In this document: positions 10,418-22,325 of the stretch, piece by piece
Layout: each line of letters begins with the position of its first letter
How positions within the stretch are numbered: the first letter of the stretch is position 1
Assembly (NCBI GenBank): GCA_017311185.1
Contig: JAESUZ010002605.1
Coordinates: forward strand, 620,001 to 684,000
Source: Proteles cristata cristata
Taxonomy: Eukaryota > Chordata > Mammalia > Carnivora > Hyaenidae
Direction: 5' to 3'
DNA length: 64,000 bases
Translations under genes and position numbers: made by a program
The notes under the pieces: generated by a model
Databases searched by the model: none
Seen by the model: only the letters and a program-made list of their open reading frames with translations
What the model was told of the DNA's origin: nothing

Positions 10418-11289
10418 TACTTTTGTGTATGGGCAACTGATAATTAGCATTCAGGGATGATATTGTTTCCACCTATTTTAATTATCTGTACTAAAGGCAA
10501 TGAAAACCTGGGTGAGGAAGCATGATTGACCTATACAACCTACTGTTTTATCCAGATGTATATGAATATGAGTATGAGTATGGAGCTTTCTGACAGTTTT
10601 TTTTTTTTTGAGCCAAAAACAAAAGTAAGAGCACATAGAAGAGGAACCCTTAACAAGGGGTCCACAGATGGTCTTTTCAGTGTCAGTGACCTCTCTTCAA
10701 TCATGTCTTAATGTGTATGTGCATGTATGTGTGTGTCCGTGCATTCACAAATGAGTACTTTCTTCTGACAAGGGTCAACACTTTCTTCATATTCTGGGAA
10801 GAGTGTGTGATTCAAAAAAGGTGTCATGAACAGCAGAGAGTTAAAGATTATATTCTTTGGTGAGAACCTACTGTAAAGGTATTTTGTGTTTCTCTGGAAA
10901 ACATATTGGGAATCAAACGGGTTGACTGTAGGAAGTACATACTTTCAAAGAATATAGGAATGTAACCAAGATTTGAATAGTCTATATATATGATTATCTA
11001 TGAATATGAAATCTATATGATTCTATATGAATATGAATATCATACGAAATCTATATGAATAAATAGCCAGTTCACCTTTATATGGAGGTAGGGATAGTTG
11101 TTAAAGCAAAGCACTTTCCCTCCCACTAAAGCGTACCTTAATTGAAATTATCATTGAGAAAATTGTAGATCCACATGTGTTGTATGAAATAATACAGAGC
11201 AATACACTTTCCCCCAACAGTGACATTTTGTAAATGTATTGTATAATTTCACAACCAGGATACTTAACGTTGATAAAATCCACTCAGTT
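10418..11289. other. AT-rich, no gene; imperfect ATATGA repeats
   Basis: 10977-11060 holds diverged repeats of tctatatgaatatgaa. A run of nine Ts lies near 10602. No exon or RNA seen. Confidence 0.55.
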
Positions 11290-13195
11290 TATTCATGTTT
11301 CCCCAGGTTTTCTTGTACCCATTTCTCTCTGTCTTCCTCCTTCTCCCTCTTCCTTTCTCAGTCTTTGTGTATTTAGTTCTATGTAATTTTATCACATGTG
11401 TAGCTTTGAATCTCCACAAGACATTAATTTCATATCCTCAAGGATAACTTGTTATACATTTATGAGTCCAGTACCTTCCCTTCTTCTTTCTAATGTCCCT
11501 AACCTCTGGGAACCAGTAATATATCCATTTCTAAAATATTTTCACTTCCAAAAGAGTTATATAAATGGAATCACACACTATGTAACCTTTCAAGATTTGT
11601 TTATTTCACTCAGCATAATGCCTTTGAGATGTATGCTAGTTTCTGCATGAATCAATGCTTTATTCCTCACTATTGCTATATTCCATTGTATGGATGCACC
11701 ACAGCTGATTTAACTATTCAGCTGTTGAAGTACATCTGGGTTTCTTCCAGCTTGAGCTCTATAAACAAAGCTGCTGTGGACATTCATGTACAAGTTTTTG
11801 TGTAAACATTAATTTTTATGTCTCTGGGATGAATGGGCATGAGTGAAATTGCCAGGTCATATGGGAGTTGCAATTTTAATTTATCAAAAACTTCCAAACT
11901 GTTTCACAGTGACTAAACCATCTTACATTTCCACCAGTAATGTATGAGTGACCCAGTTTCACTGCATCCTTGCTAGCATTTGGTGCTGTGACCGTTTTTA
12001 AATTTTAGCCATTCTGATAGACATGTAGTGATGTCTCACTGTGGTTTTACTTTGCATTTCTCTGATGATTAATAATACTGAGGGGTGCCTGGGTGGCTCA
12101 GTCCATTAAGAGTCCAACTTCAGCTCAGGTCATGATCTCACGGTTGATGGGTTCAAGGCCCGGATTGGGCTCTGTGCTGACAGCTAGGTCAAAACCTGGA
12201 GCCTGTTTTAGACTCTGTGTCTCCCTTTCTCTCCGACCCTCCCCTGCTCACGCTGTCTCTCTTAGAAATAAATAAAACATTAAAAAAAATTTTTTTAATT
12301 ATACTGAATATTGTTTCATGGTGCTTATTTTGACACCTGTATATCCTCTTCAGTGAAATGTCTGTCCATGTCTTTTGCTCATTTTCAAATTACATAGCTT
12401 GGTTTTGTTGAGAATTGAGAATTTTGACATGTGCATTTTAGGAGTTCTTATATGTTCTAAATACTAGTCCTTTATCAATATGTGATTTGTAAATATTTTA
12501 TTCAAACCTGTAGTTTGTCTTTTCATCTTCTTAACATAGAATTTCACGGAGGAAAAGTTTTAATTTTGATGAGGTCCAATTTTTTTTCTCCTATGGCTCA
12601 TGTTTTCAGTATCAAATCTGAGAACTCTAACCCTAGATCCTAAAGATTTTCTCTATGCTTTCTTACTAAAAGTTTTATAGTTATAGATCTTACATGTAAG
12701 CCCTTCATCCACTTCAAGTTTATTTTTGTATGAAATGTGATATTCAGTCTGTTTTTTTTCCTTTGGATGTTCAATTGTTCTAGTACCATTTGTTGAAAAG
12801 AATATCCTTCCTCCATTGAATTGCTTTTGCAACTTTGTCAAACATCAGTTGGACATATTAATATGGGGTTATTTCTGGGTTCTGCATTCTGTTCCATATA
12901 TCTATATATCTATCCATCTACGACTACCACAATGTCTTCATTACTGTAGCTATACAGGTAGCCTTACGATAGGGTAGAGTGATTCCTTCCTGTTCTATTC
13001 TTCTTTGTCAAGGTTGTTTTAGCTATTCTAAAGTCTGTACCTTTCCATATAAATTTTAGAATAAGCTTGACTAAGTACAAAAAAAAAACTTTCTAGGATT
13101 TGATGAAAATTGCATTAAACCTATAAATCAATTTGGAGAAAATTGTTATCTTTACTGGACTGAGTATTCTAATCCAGAAACACAGTATGTCTAAA
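11290..13195 (-). mobile_element. L1M element, antisense: 3' UTR plus ORF2 C-terminal part
   Basis: Left part is antisense 3' UTR (gtttatttcactcagcataa, attccattgtatggatgcac, gccattctgatagacatgta). Right of the nested SINE is antisense ORF2 (gtagtttgtcttttcatctt, accatttgttgaaaagaata, ggttatttctgggttctgca). About 1.9 kb including the SINE. Degenerate, with no open frame. Confidence 0.87.
12082..12296 (+). mobile_element. CanSINE nested in L1M, plus strand
   Basis: ggggtgcctgggtggctcag head, gtgctgacagctaggtcaaa body, aaataaataaaacatt tail. TSD aataatactga (12071-12081) against aattatactga (12297-12307), one mismatch. Confidence 0.96.
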
Positions 13196-13560
13196 ATGTA
13201 GTTTTAATTACACAAGTAATACATAACTATTTTTCATTCTGAAAATTCAAATTATCAGAGAACATTAGACCTCCTATCCTACCCCCTGTTCTATTTTTTC
13301 CCAAATAGCCATTCTTATCAATCTTTTTCTATACATATATTTAATATGATTTGGATTCCATCAATAACATCAGCTATATGGGTTTTGGGCAGCTTACTTT
13401 TGTCATTTAGCAATGTGTCTTTGAGGTGTTTCTGTATAAGTACATTATTCATTTTTAACTGCTGTGTAGCATTCTACAGTATGGACATATCATACTTTAT
13501 TTAACAGTTTCCTTTCTGATTGATATTTATTATATTGGTAGAATCTCTGCAGACTGTGAA
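13196..13560 (-). mobile_element. Older LINE fragment, probably L1M 3' UTR antisense
   Basis: ttttaactgctgtgtagcat, attctacagtatggacatat and tttatttaacagtttccttt follow the wording of antisense L1M 3' UTRs, strongly diverged. Confidence 0.45.
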
Positions 13561-13780
13561 ATTAAGTAATAGTTACCAACTACTTTTACTCTATAACAAA
13601 GCACACTTATGCAGGTTAAATGACTATTTCAAAAACATTGTAGTCTCCTTATGGGCTTCTTCTTCTTGAAGATAGAGGATGTGTCTATCTTATTTTTACT
13701 GTATCTTTAGCCCTAGAATAGGGTCTGCTTATGCCACAGCCATTCGAGAAATATTTGTCGACGTCAGAGAATCTTGTTTT
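13561..13780 (+). mobile_element. Possible L2 3' end, sense
   Basis: ttgaagatagaggatgtgtc, tatctttagccctagaatag and attcgagaaatatttg resemble the L2 3' terminus (gagggcagggactttgtct ... caataaatatttg), strongly diverged. Confidence 0.4.
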
Positions 13781-14116
13781 ATGTTTCTGTAAAGCCCTGG
13801 AACTTGAGCAGATACTGATAAGAGCTCTCATTCACATTTAACAGAATTATAAAATGATACATGTTATGTTGTGGCTTAGAGGGGTCAGAGAAAACCTAAA
13901 ACTTTTGGAGTTGATTGAGATAATAGATAGAAATTATAAATTGTTTACAAACTAATTTATAAAAGTGAAATATTAATTATTAATATCACCAACCTGGATC
14001 ATCTTTTTTGCTGCGTGACCTTGATATCCATAAATGGGCTAACATGTATTTTATATCAAAAACATGTTGAAACATATCTGATAGATATCTGAATTGAAAT
14101 TACATCTCTACTAATA

Positions 14117-14185
<69 letters not shown>
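14117..14185 (+). repeat. (TG)12-(AG)22 compound microsatellite
   Basis: Uninterrupted TG units 14117-14140 switch directly to AG units to about 14185. Likely length-polymorphic. It generates a His-Thr/Leu-Ser repeat in a minus-strand frame. Confidence 0.98.
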
Positions 14186-14189
<4 letters not shown>

Positions 14190-14830
14190 ATTGACTGCTG
14201 AATCCAGTCAACAGGCTGAGCTATTGCTTTGAGAGGATGGCTAAAATGGTAAATTAAGAGAGTGGGTGAGACTAACACAAAACAATCAACAATTGCAAGT
14301 ATCTTCTGTGACCAACATGAAATAAAACAGAAATTATTTTGGAAGCTTGTACCACAGTAGAGATGTTTACTGGAACAGCTGAGGGAAAGATCCTGGCCAA
14401 AACAACAGGAAGAAAAAGGGCAAAAATCTGCACATCTGAATACACTGTTGATCTTAATGATAAAGATTTGTTCACAAAGTTGCACTATGTAGCATTTTCC
14501 CCCCAGGGTGTAACAGCCTCAATCAATAACTGCAAGGCAAGTCGTAAATGTTTTCTCAGTCTCTGACAGGATCATGGAGAGGTAAATGAAACATGAGACT
14601 CAGATGAAAAGACTTGATTATGGAAGTTCAAGTTACTTGAAAATCTCAGTTCACTTACCTGTGATGAGAATTGCAGTATTAGAGATAAAATATAGAACAA
14701 TAATATCAGACATATTTCTTCCCTAAAACAGTTATTTCAAGAATCATTTTGTGAGACACAAAAAGAGACTGAGCAAAAGGTCAGATACTCTTTTGATTCT
14801 TCATATGGATTCGTGGTGGAATCCCCTAGC

Positions 14831-14857
14831 AATAATAATAATAATAATAATAGTAAT
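14831..14857 (+). repeat. (AAT)n trinucleotide repeat
   Basis: About eight AAT units with one AGT interruption. Confidence 0.93.
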
Positions 14858-15215
14858 ACAATTATCAAAATTTCCAACAAGAGTGTGCTTAAATATTGCA
14901 CCTTGCTGCCTAATTGTGACCCTCTGGGTCTCTCGTCTCATTGATAGCTGATATGGCTGACAAGAATGAAATTTTTTAAAAGCTGTGTTGCTACTAAGAT
15001 CCATATATATCTAAAAATACTGTGACACTATAGTAAAGAAGAGTATTTTCATGGACATTGAATCTTATATGCAGTGTGAGTTGCCTTCCATTTTTCAGTT
15101 TGTTTTTCCAAAATCGACTGCAGTACAACAGTAAATTTCCCGTTAGACAATGACTTGAGTATGACTTTCATTTGGGGTCTATTTGTTTATTTTACTTTTT
15201 GGGTAGTAATTTTAA

Positions 15216-15443
15216 CTTTTTAATGTTTTTTATTTATTTCTGAGAGAAAGAGAGAGAGAGTGTGTGTGTGTGTGTAAGCAGGGAAGGGTCAGAGAGAGAG
15301 GGAGATACAGAATCTGAAGCAGCCTCCAGTCTCTGAGCTAGCTGTCAGCACAGAGCCCGATGCGGGGCTGGAACCCATGAACCATGAGGTCATGACCTGA
15401 GCTGAAGTGGGACTCTTAACCGACTGAGCCACCCAGGTGCCCC
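15216..15443 (-). mobile_element. CanSINE, minus strand
   Basis: AG-rich antisense body with a (TG)n patch, agctgtcagcacagagccc, gccacccaggtgcccc end. TSD agtaattttaa at 15205-15215 and 15444-15454 is perfect. Confidence 0.96.
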
Positions 15444-15722
15444 AGTAATTTTAAATATTTTAAATTATAAACGCACAAACAGAAAAATGAATTTCTATAC
15501 AATTTTCAGGTAACATGGAGATCTCAGAGACTTCTTTTTCTGTCCGTGGCTGCTTTGAGCTATTATTTAGACATGGACAAGATCTGTTTTGTAGGCCAAG
15601 ATGATACAAATCCCACAATCACAAATGGCACACAGATGTATGGTAATTTGAGCATGATGAATAATCTCTTCAGATTGTTGCCTTTTCGTCTTCTGGAATC
15701 TCTGTTTAAGACTCAGAATCGG

Positions 15723-15949
15723 GGGCGCCTGGGTGGCTTAGTCGGTTAAGCGTCCGACTTTCGCTTGGGTCATGATCTCGCGGTTCGTGGGTTCGAGCCC
15801 TGCGTCGGGCTCTGTGCTAACTGCCAGCTCAGAGCCTGGAGCCTGTTTCAGTCTGTGACTCCCTCTCTCTCTGACCCTCCCCTGCTCACGCTGTCTCTCT
15901 TTCTCTCTCCTAGAAATAAATAAAACATTTAAAAAAAAATTAAAAAAAT
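15723..15949 (+). mobile_element. Young CanSINE, plus strand, perfect 15-bp TSD
   Basis: Near-consensus with intact A-box (tggcttagtcggttaagcg) and B-box (gggttcgagccc). Diagnostic bases gtgctaactgccagctcaga and gtttcagtctgtgactccct are shared with copies at 25518 and 55915. TSD aagactcagaatcgg at 15708-15722 and 15950-15964; the first G's overlap the element start. Confidence 0.97.
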
Positions 15950-16059
15950 AAGACTCAGAATCGGCAACTGTGAAAGAACATTGATGAATTTAATTACATT
16001 TGTGATTTCTGTATGCATAAGGCATGATTCCAACATCTCTTCCCCTTTAGGAAACCTTA

Positions 16060-16215
16060 GTTCCATGGACCACAGATGCCTGCAAGTCCATGTTGCCTTT
16101 ATTTATAATGTAAGCTCCTTGAGGGACATGACTAATATGATGATGTCCCTCATGATGACTAAAATGCATGCAGTCAGGCCAAATCACATTTGCGGAGTAA
16201 ATAAATGACTTAATG
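16060..16215 (+). mobile_element. Probable L2 3' end, sense
   Basis: ataatgtaagctccttgagg and gagtaaataaatgact match the L2 3' terminus (atgtaagctccttgagggc ... caataaatatttg). Short direct repeats of atgatg in the middle. Confidence 0.55.
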
Positions 16216-16429
16216 CCATGTACTAAGCATACTTTCTTAGTACAAAGAAGAGACTACGAGAAGTCATGTTCTCGCTACTATTAATTGCTCACAGTTGTTT
16301 TCTCTTTGGTGCTACTAAACATGTCATTGACAAAACAAATGATGTATCCTAGGGGAGGGCCTCTGGGTGATTTAGATCATCTACATCAATCAATCCATTA
16401 CACTTTCTAGAATATATGGGAAGCATGTG

Positions 16430-16890
16430 CTAGAGTAGTTCCAGACCAAGACTGAAATAGATCAAATTCTGCTGTTTCCTTCTGTGTGTTCTGAGCAGAC
16501 CCTCCGCCTCTCTAAGACTCAGTGTCCACCAATGCAAAACAATCATAATCGCGTATACCTCACTAGGCACTTGTAAAAAATAAAATGGTTTGGAGCCCCT
16601 GGGTGGCTTAATCAGTTAAGCATCCATCTTCAGCTCAAGTCATGATCTCATGGTTTGTGGGTTCAAGATCTTTGTCAGGTTCTGTGCTGACAGCTCACAG
16701 CCTGGAGCCTGCTTCAGATTCTGTGTACCCCTCTCTTTCTGCCCCTCCCCTGCTCATACCTTGTCTTTCTCTGTCTCTCAGAAAAAAATGAATTTAAAAA
16801 AGATTAAAAGTTAAAAAAAATTGGTTAATATGTGGAAAGTGCTAAACACAGTACATGGCAAAGAATAAGTACTTAATAAATGATACTACA
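16430..16890 (+). mobile_element. MIR, sense, split by a SINE
   Basis: Left part: gaccctccgcctctctaaga, caatgcaaaacaatcataat. Right part after the SINE: gtggaaagtgctaaacacag, tacttaataaatgatac. Together these follow the MIR order (central core, then 3' tail). Confidence 0.75.
16593..16817 (+). mobile_element. CanSINE nested in MIR, plus strand
   Basis: gagcccctgggtggcttaat head, gtgctgacagctcacagcct body, A-rich tail with ttaaaaaagattaaaag. TSD approximately aaaatggtt / aaaattggtt. Confidence 0.94.
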
Positions 16891-16894
16891 TTTA

Positions 16895-17300
16895 GTAGAG
16901 TGAGACACTAGTGAGTACAAAGGAGAACACACCTTCAGACCTACCTCCAACGTTTTGTCATCTGACTTGAGTAAGCGAGATGTACACATAATTAAGCTCC
17001 AAACACATAATGAGGAAGTGCTATTGTGCAACATAGGGAATGGGTACCATGTAATTTCAGAGAGGAGAAAAATCAAAGAAAGTAGAAGTATGGAAAGGAA
17101 CCATAGAGAAGACAGAACATGAAGGGGACCACAAAGAATAAGAATTTCAACAAACTGAGGGAGAAATTTGGGTAAAGGCAAAGGCACTGGGGAAGAGAAC
17201 CACGTGATCAAGAGCACAGAACAGTGTTGGACATGGCATGTGCCGGAGGCAAGGCTCTGACAGATGGGAACAAGGGCCCAGTCTGGAAGCAAAGGAAGAT
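16895..17300 (-). mobile_element. Possible antisense L2 remnant
   Basis: Reverse complement contains cccagtgcctttgccttta, reminiscent of L2 3' region (gggcctttgcacttgctgtt). A 139-codon minus frame (16873-17292) runs through it, Leu/Ser/Pro-rich with no domain; treated as a chance frame in an old repeat. Confidence 0.3.
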
Positions 17301-18299
17301 CTATTCAGCTACAAGATGATTCTAAATAGAAGAAAAGATGGAAAACAAGAAGATATTTTGATGACTTTTTCAACAGTGGAAGAGGTTGAGCAATGAATGA
17401 TGTAATCTCAGCTGAGGACCCAGTCAACACTTCAGAGAGGTTTAAAGCTGGGATGGCCCTTTAGGGTTTTCCCCAGCTGGGTGATGGGACTGACCCTTTA
17501 TACCCTACGCGGATCAATCACTGGATAAGGGTGAGTATGGGAAAGGGGCGTGCCAGGTAAGGTGGCCCTCTGAACTGAGGTAGTCCCTGAAAGGAGCTGA
17601 CAATGAGGGCCATCCCAGCACCTGGAGGGATAAGACCTCCTTTCCCAAAGGAATAGCCAGACAGGGTTGCAAATAAAAAGAGAGAAAACAATAGTTGGGC
17701 AAATAAAATGCAGGAAAACAAACCATATCTCTACCAAATGTGGTTTCAATACACAAACAGTAAACCCTCCTAAAATCCTTTTCCCCATTTCTTTCCTCCT
17801 TAGTGTCTCATATGAACATCAGCTGCCCCCAGTCCCCTGCCCTAACTCCCATCACCAATTTAAACCCAGCCCTGCTGCTGTGGTCTGACTCTCTCTCTTT
17901 GCAGATCATTTTGAGGTTCATCCCCTGGAACCGCCTTTGCCATCGGCAAGCATCATCTCTGCTAGTTTGTCTCCTCTCCCATCTCCACACTATCAATACT
18001 CTTAACGTTTTACAGCCACCATCCAAGAGCATGTGTAACAGACACAACCTTATGCAGAAGGTTAGTTGTTTCCTCTCTTACCCCTGAACGCTCCGCCTCT
18101 TGTTGTAATGGCCTTTTGTGTTTGCTTTCTCCATAGTCTCTTGGTAGTATCACTCTCAACAGACACTAAGTGGGCATATCAGACACCGGCCCACTGTTTA
18201 CTCCAGCCACTTCTGTGGTAACCAGTGGTACACAGGTATAATCTGAAGGCAAACCCCTTCTGCTGTATCATGTGTCACTTGTCATCAGCTTCTGGGCTT
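17301..18299. other. Unassigned, GC-moderate, no gene seen
   Basis: Overlapping short frames on both strands at 17498-18087 have no recognisable motif. Possible old ERV-related text, not supportable. Confidence 0.45.
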
Positions 18300-18690
18300 C
18301 TCTAACACTATGACCTGGGACATCTGCGGATGCCTGGCTCAATATGTGGACAATATGTGGAATAAGAGAATTTATGCTCTAAAAGACAGCCCTGAACCAA
18401 TGAAGGATGGAAACCAATAAATAAACGCTCCCTTTCTCCAGCAAACAATTCTAAGGCGCACTTTATATGGTTCATTAGAAGGACCTTGTGGGATTGGATT
18501 CCAGTTGTCTGCAACAGAAAACTCTTGAGAACATACCCTTGGATTGGCTTTGTCTTCTTTCCTGGTCTTCCTGTTCTGTTTCTGGGATTACTTCCCAAAA
18601 GGAATTATCTGCACATAAATTTTTGTCTGGCTCTGCATTCTGGAGGAAACTCAGAGGCAGGAACAAAGGCAATGGGTGAATGAGTATTGG
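18300..18690 (+). mobile_element. Probable ancient LTR fragment
   Basis: aataaacgctccctttctcc followed by ggattggattccagttgtct and ggattggctttgtcttcttt resembles the R/U5 side of an old mammalian ERV LTR. No TG/CA ends or TSD found, so family and limits are uncertain. Confidence 0.4.
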
Positions 18691-18853
18691 ACAGAAGTCC
18701 GTGGTGAGACCGTATTCCGAAGTAATCAAGGAAACTAAGAATTAATTCTCTGATTGCCTCAGAGGTGCAGAAAGAGCTTCATTACTCTATTGTCCTATCG
18801 AATACTTTAAACACTTTACAGATGAGGCAAATATTGCTAATCTAGACTTGCTG

Positions 18854-18878
18854 GTGTGTGTGTGTGTGTGTGTGTGTG

Positions 18879-18913
<35 letters not shown>
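18854..18913 (+). repeat. (TG)n-(TCTG)8 compound microsatellite
   Basis: TG units 18854-18880, then eight TCTG units to 18913. Confidence 0.97.
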
Positions 18914-20810
18914 TTTAATAAGCTGGAATCCATTGGGCCTCAGAATAGTTTGTTTCTAGGTCTGATGACTGCTCTGTCGAACTCTGTAGAGGGAATGTGT
19001 GTGTTTATGTTTGCATAGACAAGAAGAAAAAAGGGTTAATGTGCCTTACAGAGCTTTTGCAAACACTGATAAATCAGAAGCAGGAATTAAATCACTGTCC
19101 ATCTCTTTATAGGCTTTAGATTTAAAGAAAAATGGTAAAGCAGAACATTTAGGATAATATAAATTAATTCTCAGAAAAATCTTGATTAACTACCACCTGC
19201 TTTTGAGCATTTACATGGGAAACAAACTTATATTCAATAAAAAATTTTTACCAAAATTTTTGCAGCCTCCTTTCAAAGTGCTCCTTTCAGATATATCATT
19301 TAGAGAGATTTAATTTTTTTATGCTTTTGAAATTCGTGAGGGGTGAACACGAACACGGCATTTTCAGCTAGAATTAAGCATCTGTTGCAATGAGATCTGG
19401 TGCTATTTCCCACCTTCCCCTTCTCTCCATACTATTTCATCTCCCACATTTACCAACACTGTTACCTGGGTATGCATTTCCGTTCGTTGAATCAAAAATA
19501 TTAAAACTACTTCTAAACTGCACTATGAAATCTATTATTAGGATAATACTGTATCGAAATGGCTATTCAGTTCAAGAGAGAAAAATGGAACTGTGTGTTC
19601 CTATGAATGCTAATTTGGAAGGGAGATGCTATACCTGCCTTCTGGTTAATCCACAGGTATTTGACAATTGCTATGTGTGAATCATTGTGTTAGATCCGTA
19701 GCAATTATAAAGGCCTATAGTAATACTTCCCCCCATGGTGAATTCCTCTTATACAAACTTGAAGCATACTGAGACTTAATGAGTCACCCCTGTTGTTCTT
19801 CACTAGGGTGGCATGGGGTGGGTTTATGCTGCTGCTTGGCATTTGCTGGGAAATGGAGAAAGTTATATCTCTCTCTCCCTCCTTTTTCTCTTTTCATTGA
19901 TTTTTCCCATTCTTTCTCTCATTTTGCTTTTGAGGAGTAAAGTCATTGGGGGTGGGGTGCCGGCAAACAGAAAGGTTGGTGTTGCATGAGAACTGGCCTG
20001 CTGAGAAGCTGTCAGCTTCGTGCATTCTGAAAGATTAGGGCTGAAAGAAGCCTGAGGTCGCCAAAGGGCTGGAACAACCACATCTCTCAGGGCAGGGAGG
20101 GGACACCGAGAGAGGGCTCTGGATGGAGGCAGGTTTTGGGAGACTTGCTCGCTCACTGCAGGACAGGGCTCATCACAGGTGCCATAGACGAGCAAGGAAG
20201 CAGAGACCAGAACCCCTGCTATCTCCCTGTTTCCAGAATGTATTCCAGCATCCAAGACCCACCGCTGTCGATGCAAACACAATTCCAATTTACATCAGAG
20301 GAAACATGGAGTATCTGTACAATCTCTTGCATTTTACCAATAATAGAAGTCAACGGAAAAAATTGCATAACTCACCCTTGACATGTCTTAAGGAAACCTT
20401 GGAATGAGATCATAACTGATTTTTCAGGTTTTATTTTGACAGATGAAAAAAAAAAATTTAACTTCATAAAATTTTTGGTTGAAGAAGTCAATGGCATTGA
20501 ATACCTGACATTATCAGACCCTCGGCTTTAGCTCTTGGACAGGAAGTGAGTTAATTTCAAAGAGTCAATTACATCTTCCAACAAGGCTGAAAAATATCAA
20601 GATTTTGTTTGCAAACTTGAAACAAAGCAGATTCTGAAGGCAAGAATGTTTTCTTGTGTAATCTTTGAAACTTAAGATGTCAGAATAAAGACTGATCTTT
20701 CCTCATAAATCAAATTTAATCTTGAATTTATGTAATAGTTCTCCTCCCTAGGGTTATGGGGACCCCCTCCCCTAGCCACTGGCTGGGATTGCTATAAAAG
20801 ACCTTAGAGC
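18914..20810. other. Unassigned; 141-codon minus frame not supported as a gene
   Basis: A minus frame at 19863-20288 (141 codons) covers a GC-richer patch near 20000-20250. It ends in a basic Lys/Arg/Glu run from a CT-rich tract, has no domain, and the opposite strand also has two open frames. I see no splice sites or repeats. No gene called. Confidence 0.45.
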
Positions 20811-20814
20811 TACA

Positions 20815-20950
20815 CTTTATCATGGAAGTCACTAGCCATGTGTGTCTATTTAAACTAAGATTAATTAAAATTAAATAAATTACATTTCAAGTGGTCAATA
20901 GCCAAAAATCATCAGTGGCAACCCTATTGGACAGCATAGATACGGAATAT
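20815..20950 (-). mobile_element. Probable old hAT-group DNA transposon fragment
   Basis: cactagccatgtgtgtctat, acatttcaagtggtcaatag and ccctattggacagcata match a common mammalian MER1-group repeat ending in attggacagca. The other terminus is missing. Exact family not certain. Confidence 0.5.
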
Positions 20951-21039
20951 TTCCATCATCTAAGAAAGTTCTCTTGGACCGTTTAGTCTTGGAAATTATC
21001 TTCAAGGAGCTTGTTCTGAATTACTTGGTAAAACTCAAG

Positions 21040-21340
21040 TTAAGAGCCAGTAATATAAGTGTCAGGCGACTGATGACTATAATTGGTACTTTATGAATCA
21101 GAAGAGAGAATCTACTGTGAGTGAAGGGGTCCGGGGAGGCTTTGTTGGAAAAGGTAAGATTTGAGTTGAGTCCCAAAGGACTGTTAAGATGTGGGCAAGC
21201 TACAAGTGGAAAAGGAATTCTAGATGATGGACAAAACAAATGCCAAATAATGTAAGGTATATTTAGGGTAGTGAAGTGAAAGTTCATGATTAGAAAAGTA
21301 ATTTGACATACTATTGCATATGATCTTAGAGGCCAGGATG
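21040..21340 (-). mobile_element. Probable antisense L2 fragment
   Basis: gaggctttgttggaaaaggt, agatttgagttgagtcccaa and aaggaattctagatgat follow the antisense L2 ORF2/3' text seen also at 8265 and 57440. Confidence 0.5.
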
Positions 21341-21447
21341 AGTGATATGATGAAGCATAGTTTTAGAAAGATGTTGAAAATTCTTTTTTTCACTTAAGTG
21401 AAATAATTTGTATTTGTTTTATTTACATAAAAAATATACACATATAT

Positions 21448-21665
21448 GGGGCACCTGGATGGCTCCATTGGTTGAGCATCCGGCTTCGGCTCAGGTCATG
21501 ATCTCACGGTTTGTGGGTTTGAGCCCCACTCTGGACTCTATGCTAACAGCCATTTCAGAGCCTGGAGCCTGTCTTCAGATTCTGTGTCTCCCTATCTCTC
21601 TGATCCTCCCCTAGTCATGCTGTCTCTCTTTCTCTCTCAAAAAAAATAAAATAAAACATTAAATA
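21448..21665 (+). mobile_element. CanSINE, plus strand
   Basis: ggggcacctggatggctcca head, cagagcctggagcctgtctt body, aataaaataaaacattaaat tail merging into TA repeats. Confidence 0.95.
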
Positions 21666-21689
21666 TATATATACATATAGTAATAAAAA

Positions 21690-22325
21690 TTTTATTTTTA
21701 TTATTTATTGAGGTATAATGACACATATCGTATTAGTTACAGGTGCACAACATAATAATTTTGATATTTGTATACACGGGGAAATGATCAGTACATAAGT
21801 CAAGTTACCATTCTTCACAATGCATAGCCAGGAAATGTTTTTTCTTGTGATGAGGACTTTTAGGATTTACTCTTTTAACAACTTTCAGATATGAAATACA
21901 GTATTATTAACTACAGTCACCATGGTGCGTTACATCCTTGTAACTTATTTCATAACTGGAAGTTTGAACCTTTAGACTCCTTTCACTTATTTTGCCCACC
22001 TCCATCCCACTCCTTTCTGGCAGCCAATAATCTGTTTTCTGTACCTATGAGCTTTTTTCATGTTTGTTTATTTGTTGGTTTGTTTTGTTTCTTAGATTCC
22101 ACATACAAGTGAGATCATACAGTATTTATCTTTCTCTACCTGACTTATTTCACTTTGCATAATGCCTTCGAGGTCCATCCATGTTGTAATAAACGGCAGA
22201 GTTCTGTTCTTTTTTATGGCTTAATAACATTCCATTGTGTATATATATATACCACACCTTTTCTATTCATTCCTCTAATCAGTGGACACTTAGGTTGTTT
22301 TCATTAAATGTCTTAAAAACTTGCT
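21690..22325 (-). mobile_element. L1M 3' end, antisense, 5'-truncated
   Basis: attgaggtataatgacacat, cagtattattaactacagtc, ccttcgaggtccatccatgt: same 3' UTR block as 1-500 of this window. Stops near cttaggttgttttcatt. Confidence 0.85.

Larger units (their letters stand above)
13781..15204. other. Unassigned apart from two microsatellites
   Basis: A 75-codon plus frame at 14339-14566 is intronless and stop-free but has no recognisable domain; its strand and codon pattern do not convince me. No clear interspersed repeat. Confidence 0.5.

Noticed and set aside
14339..14566. 75-codon plus-strand frame in non-repeat DNA
   Set aside because: No recognisable domain or exon signals; length is within chance for the composition.
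19863..20288. 141-codon minus-strand open frame
   Set aside because: No domain, signal peptide or membrane segment; it ends in a basic run from a CT-rich tract, and the other strand is also open.
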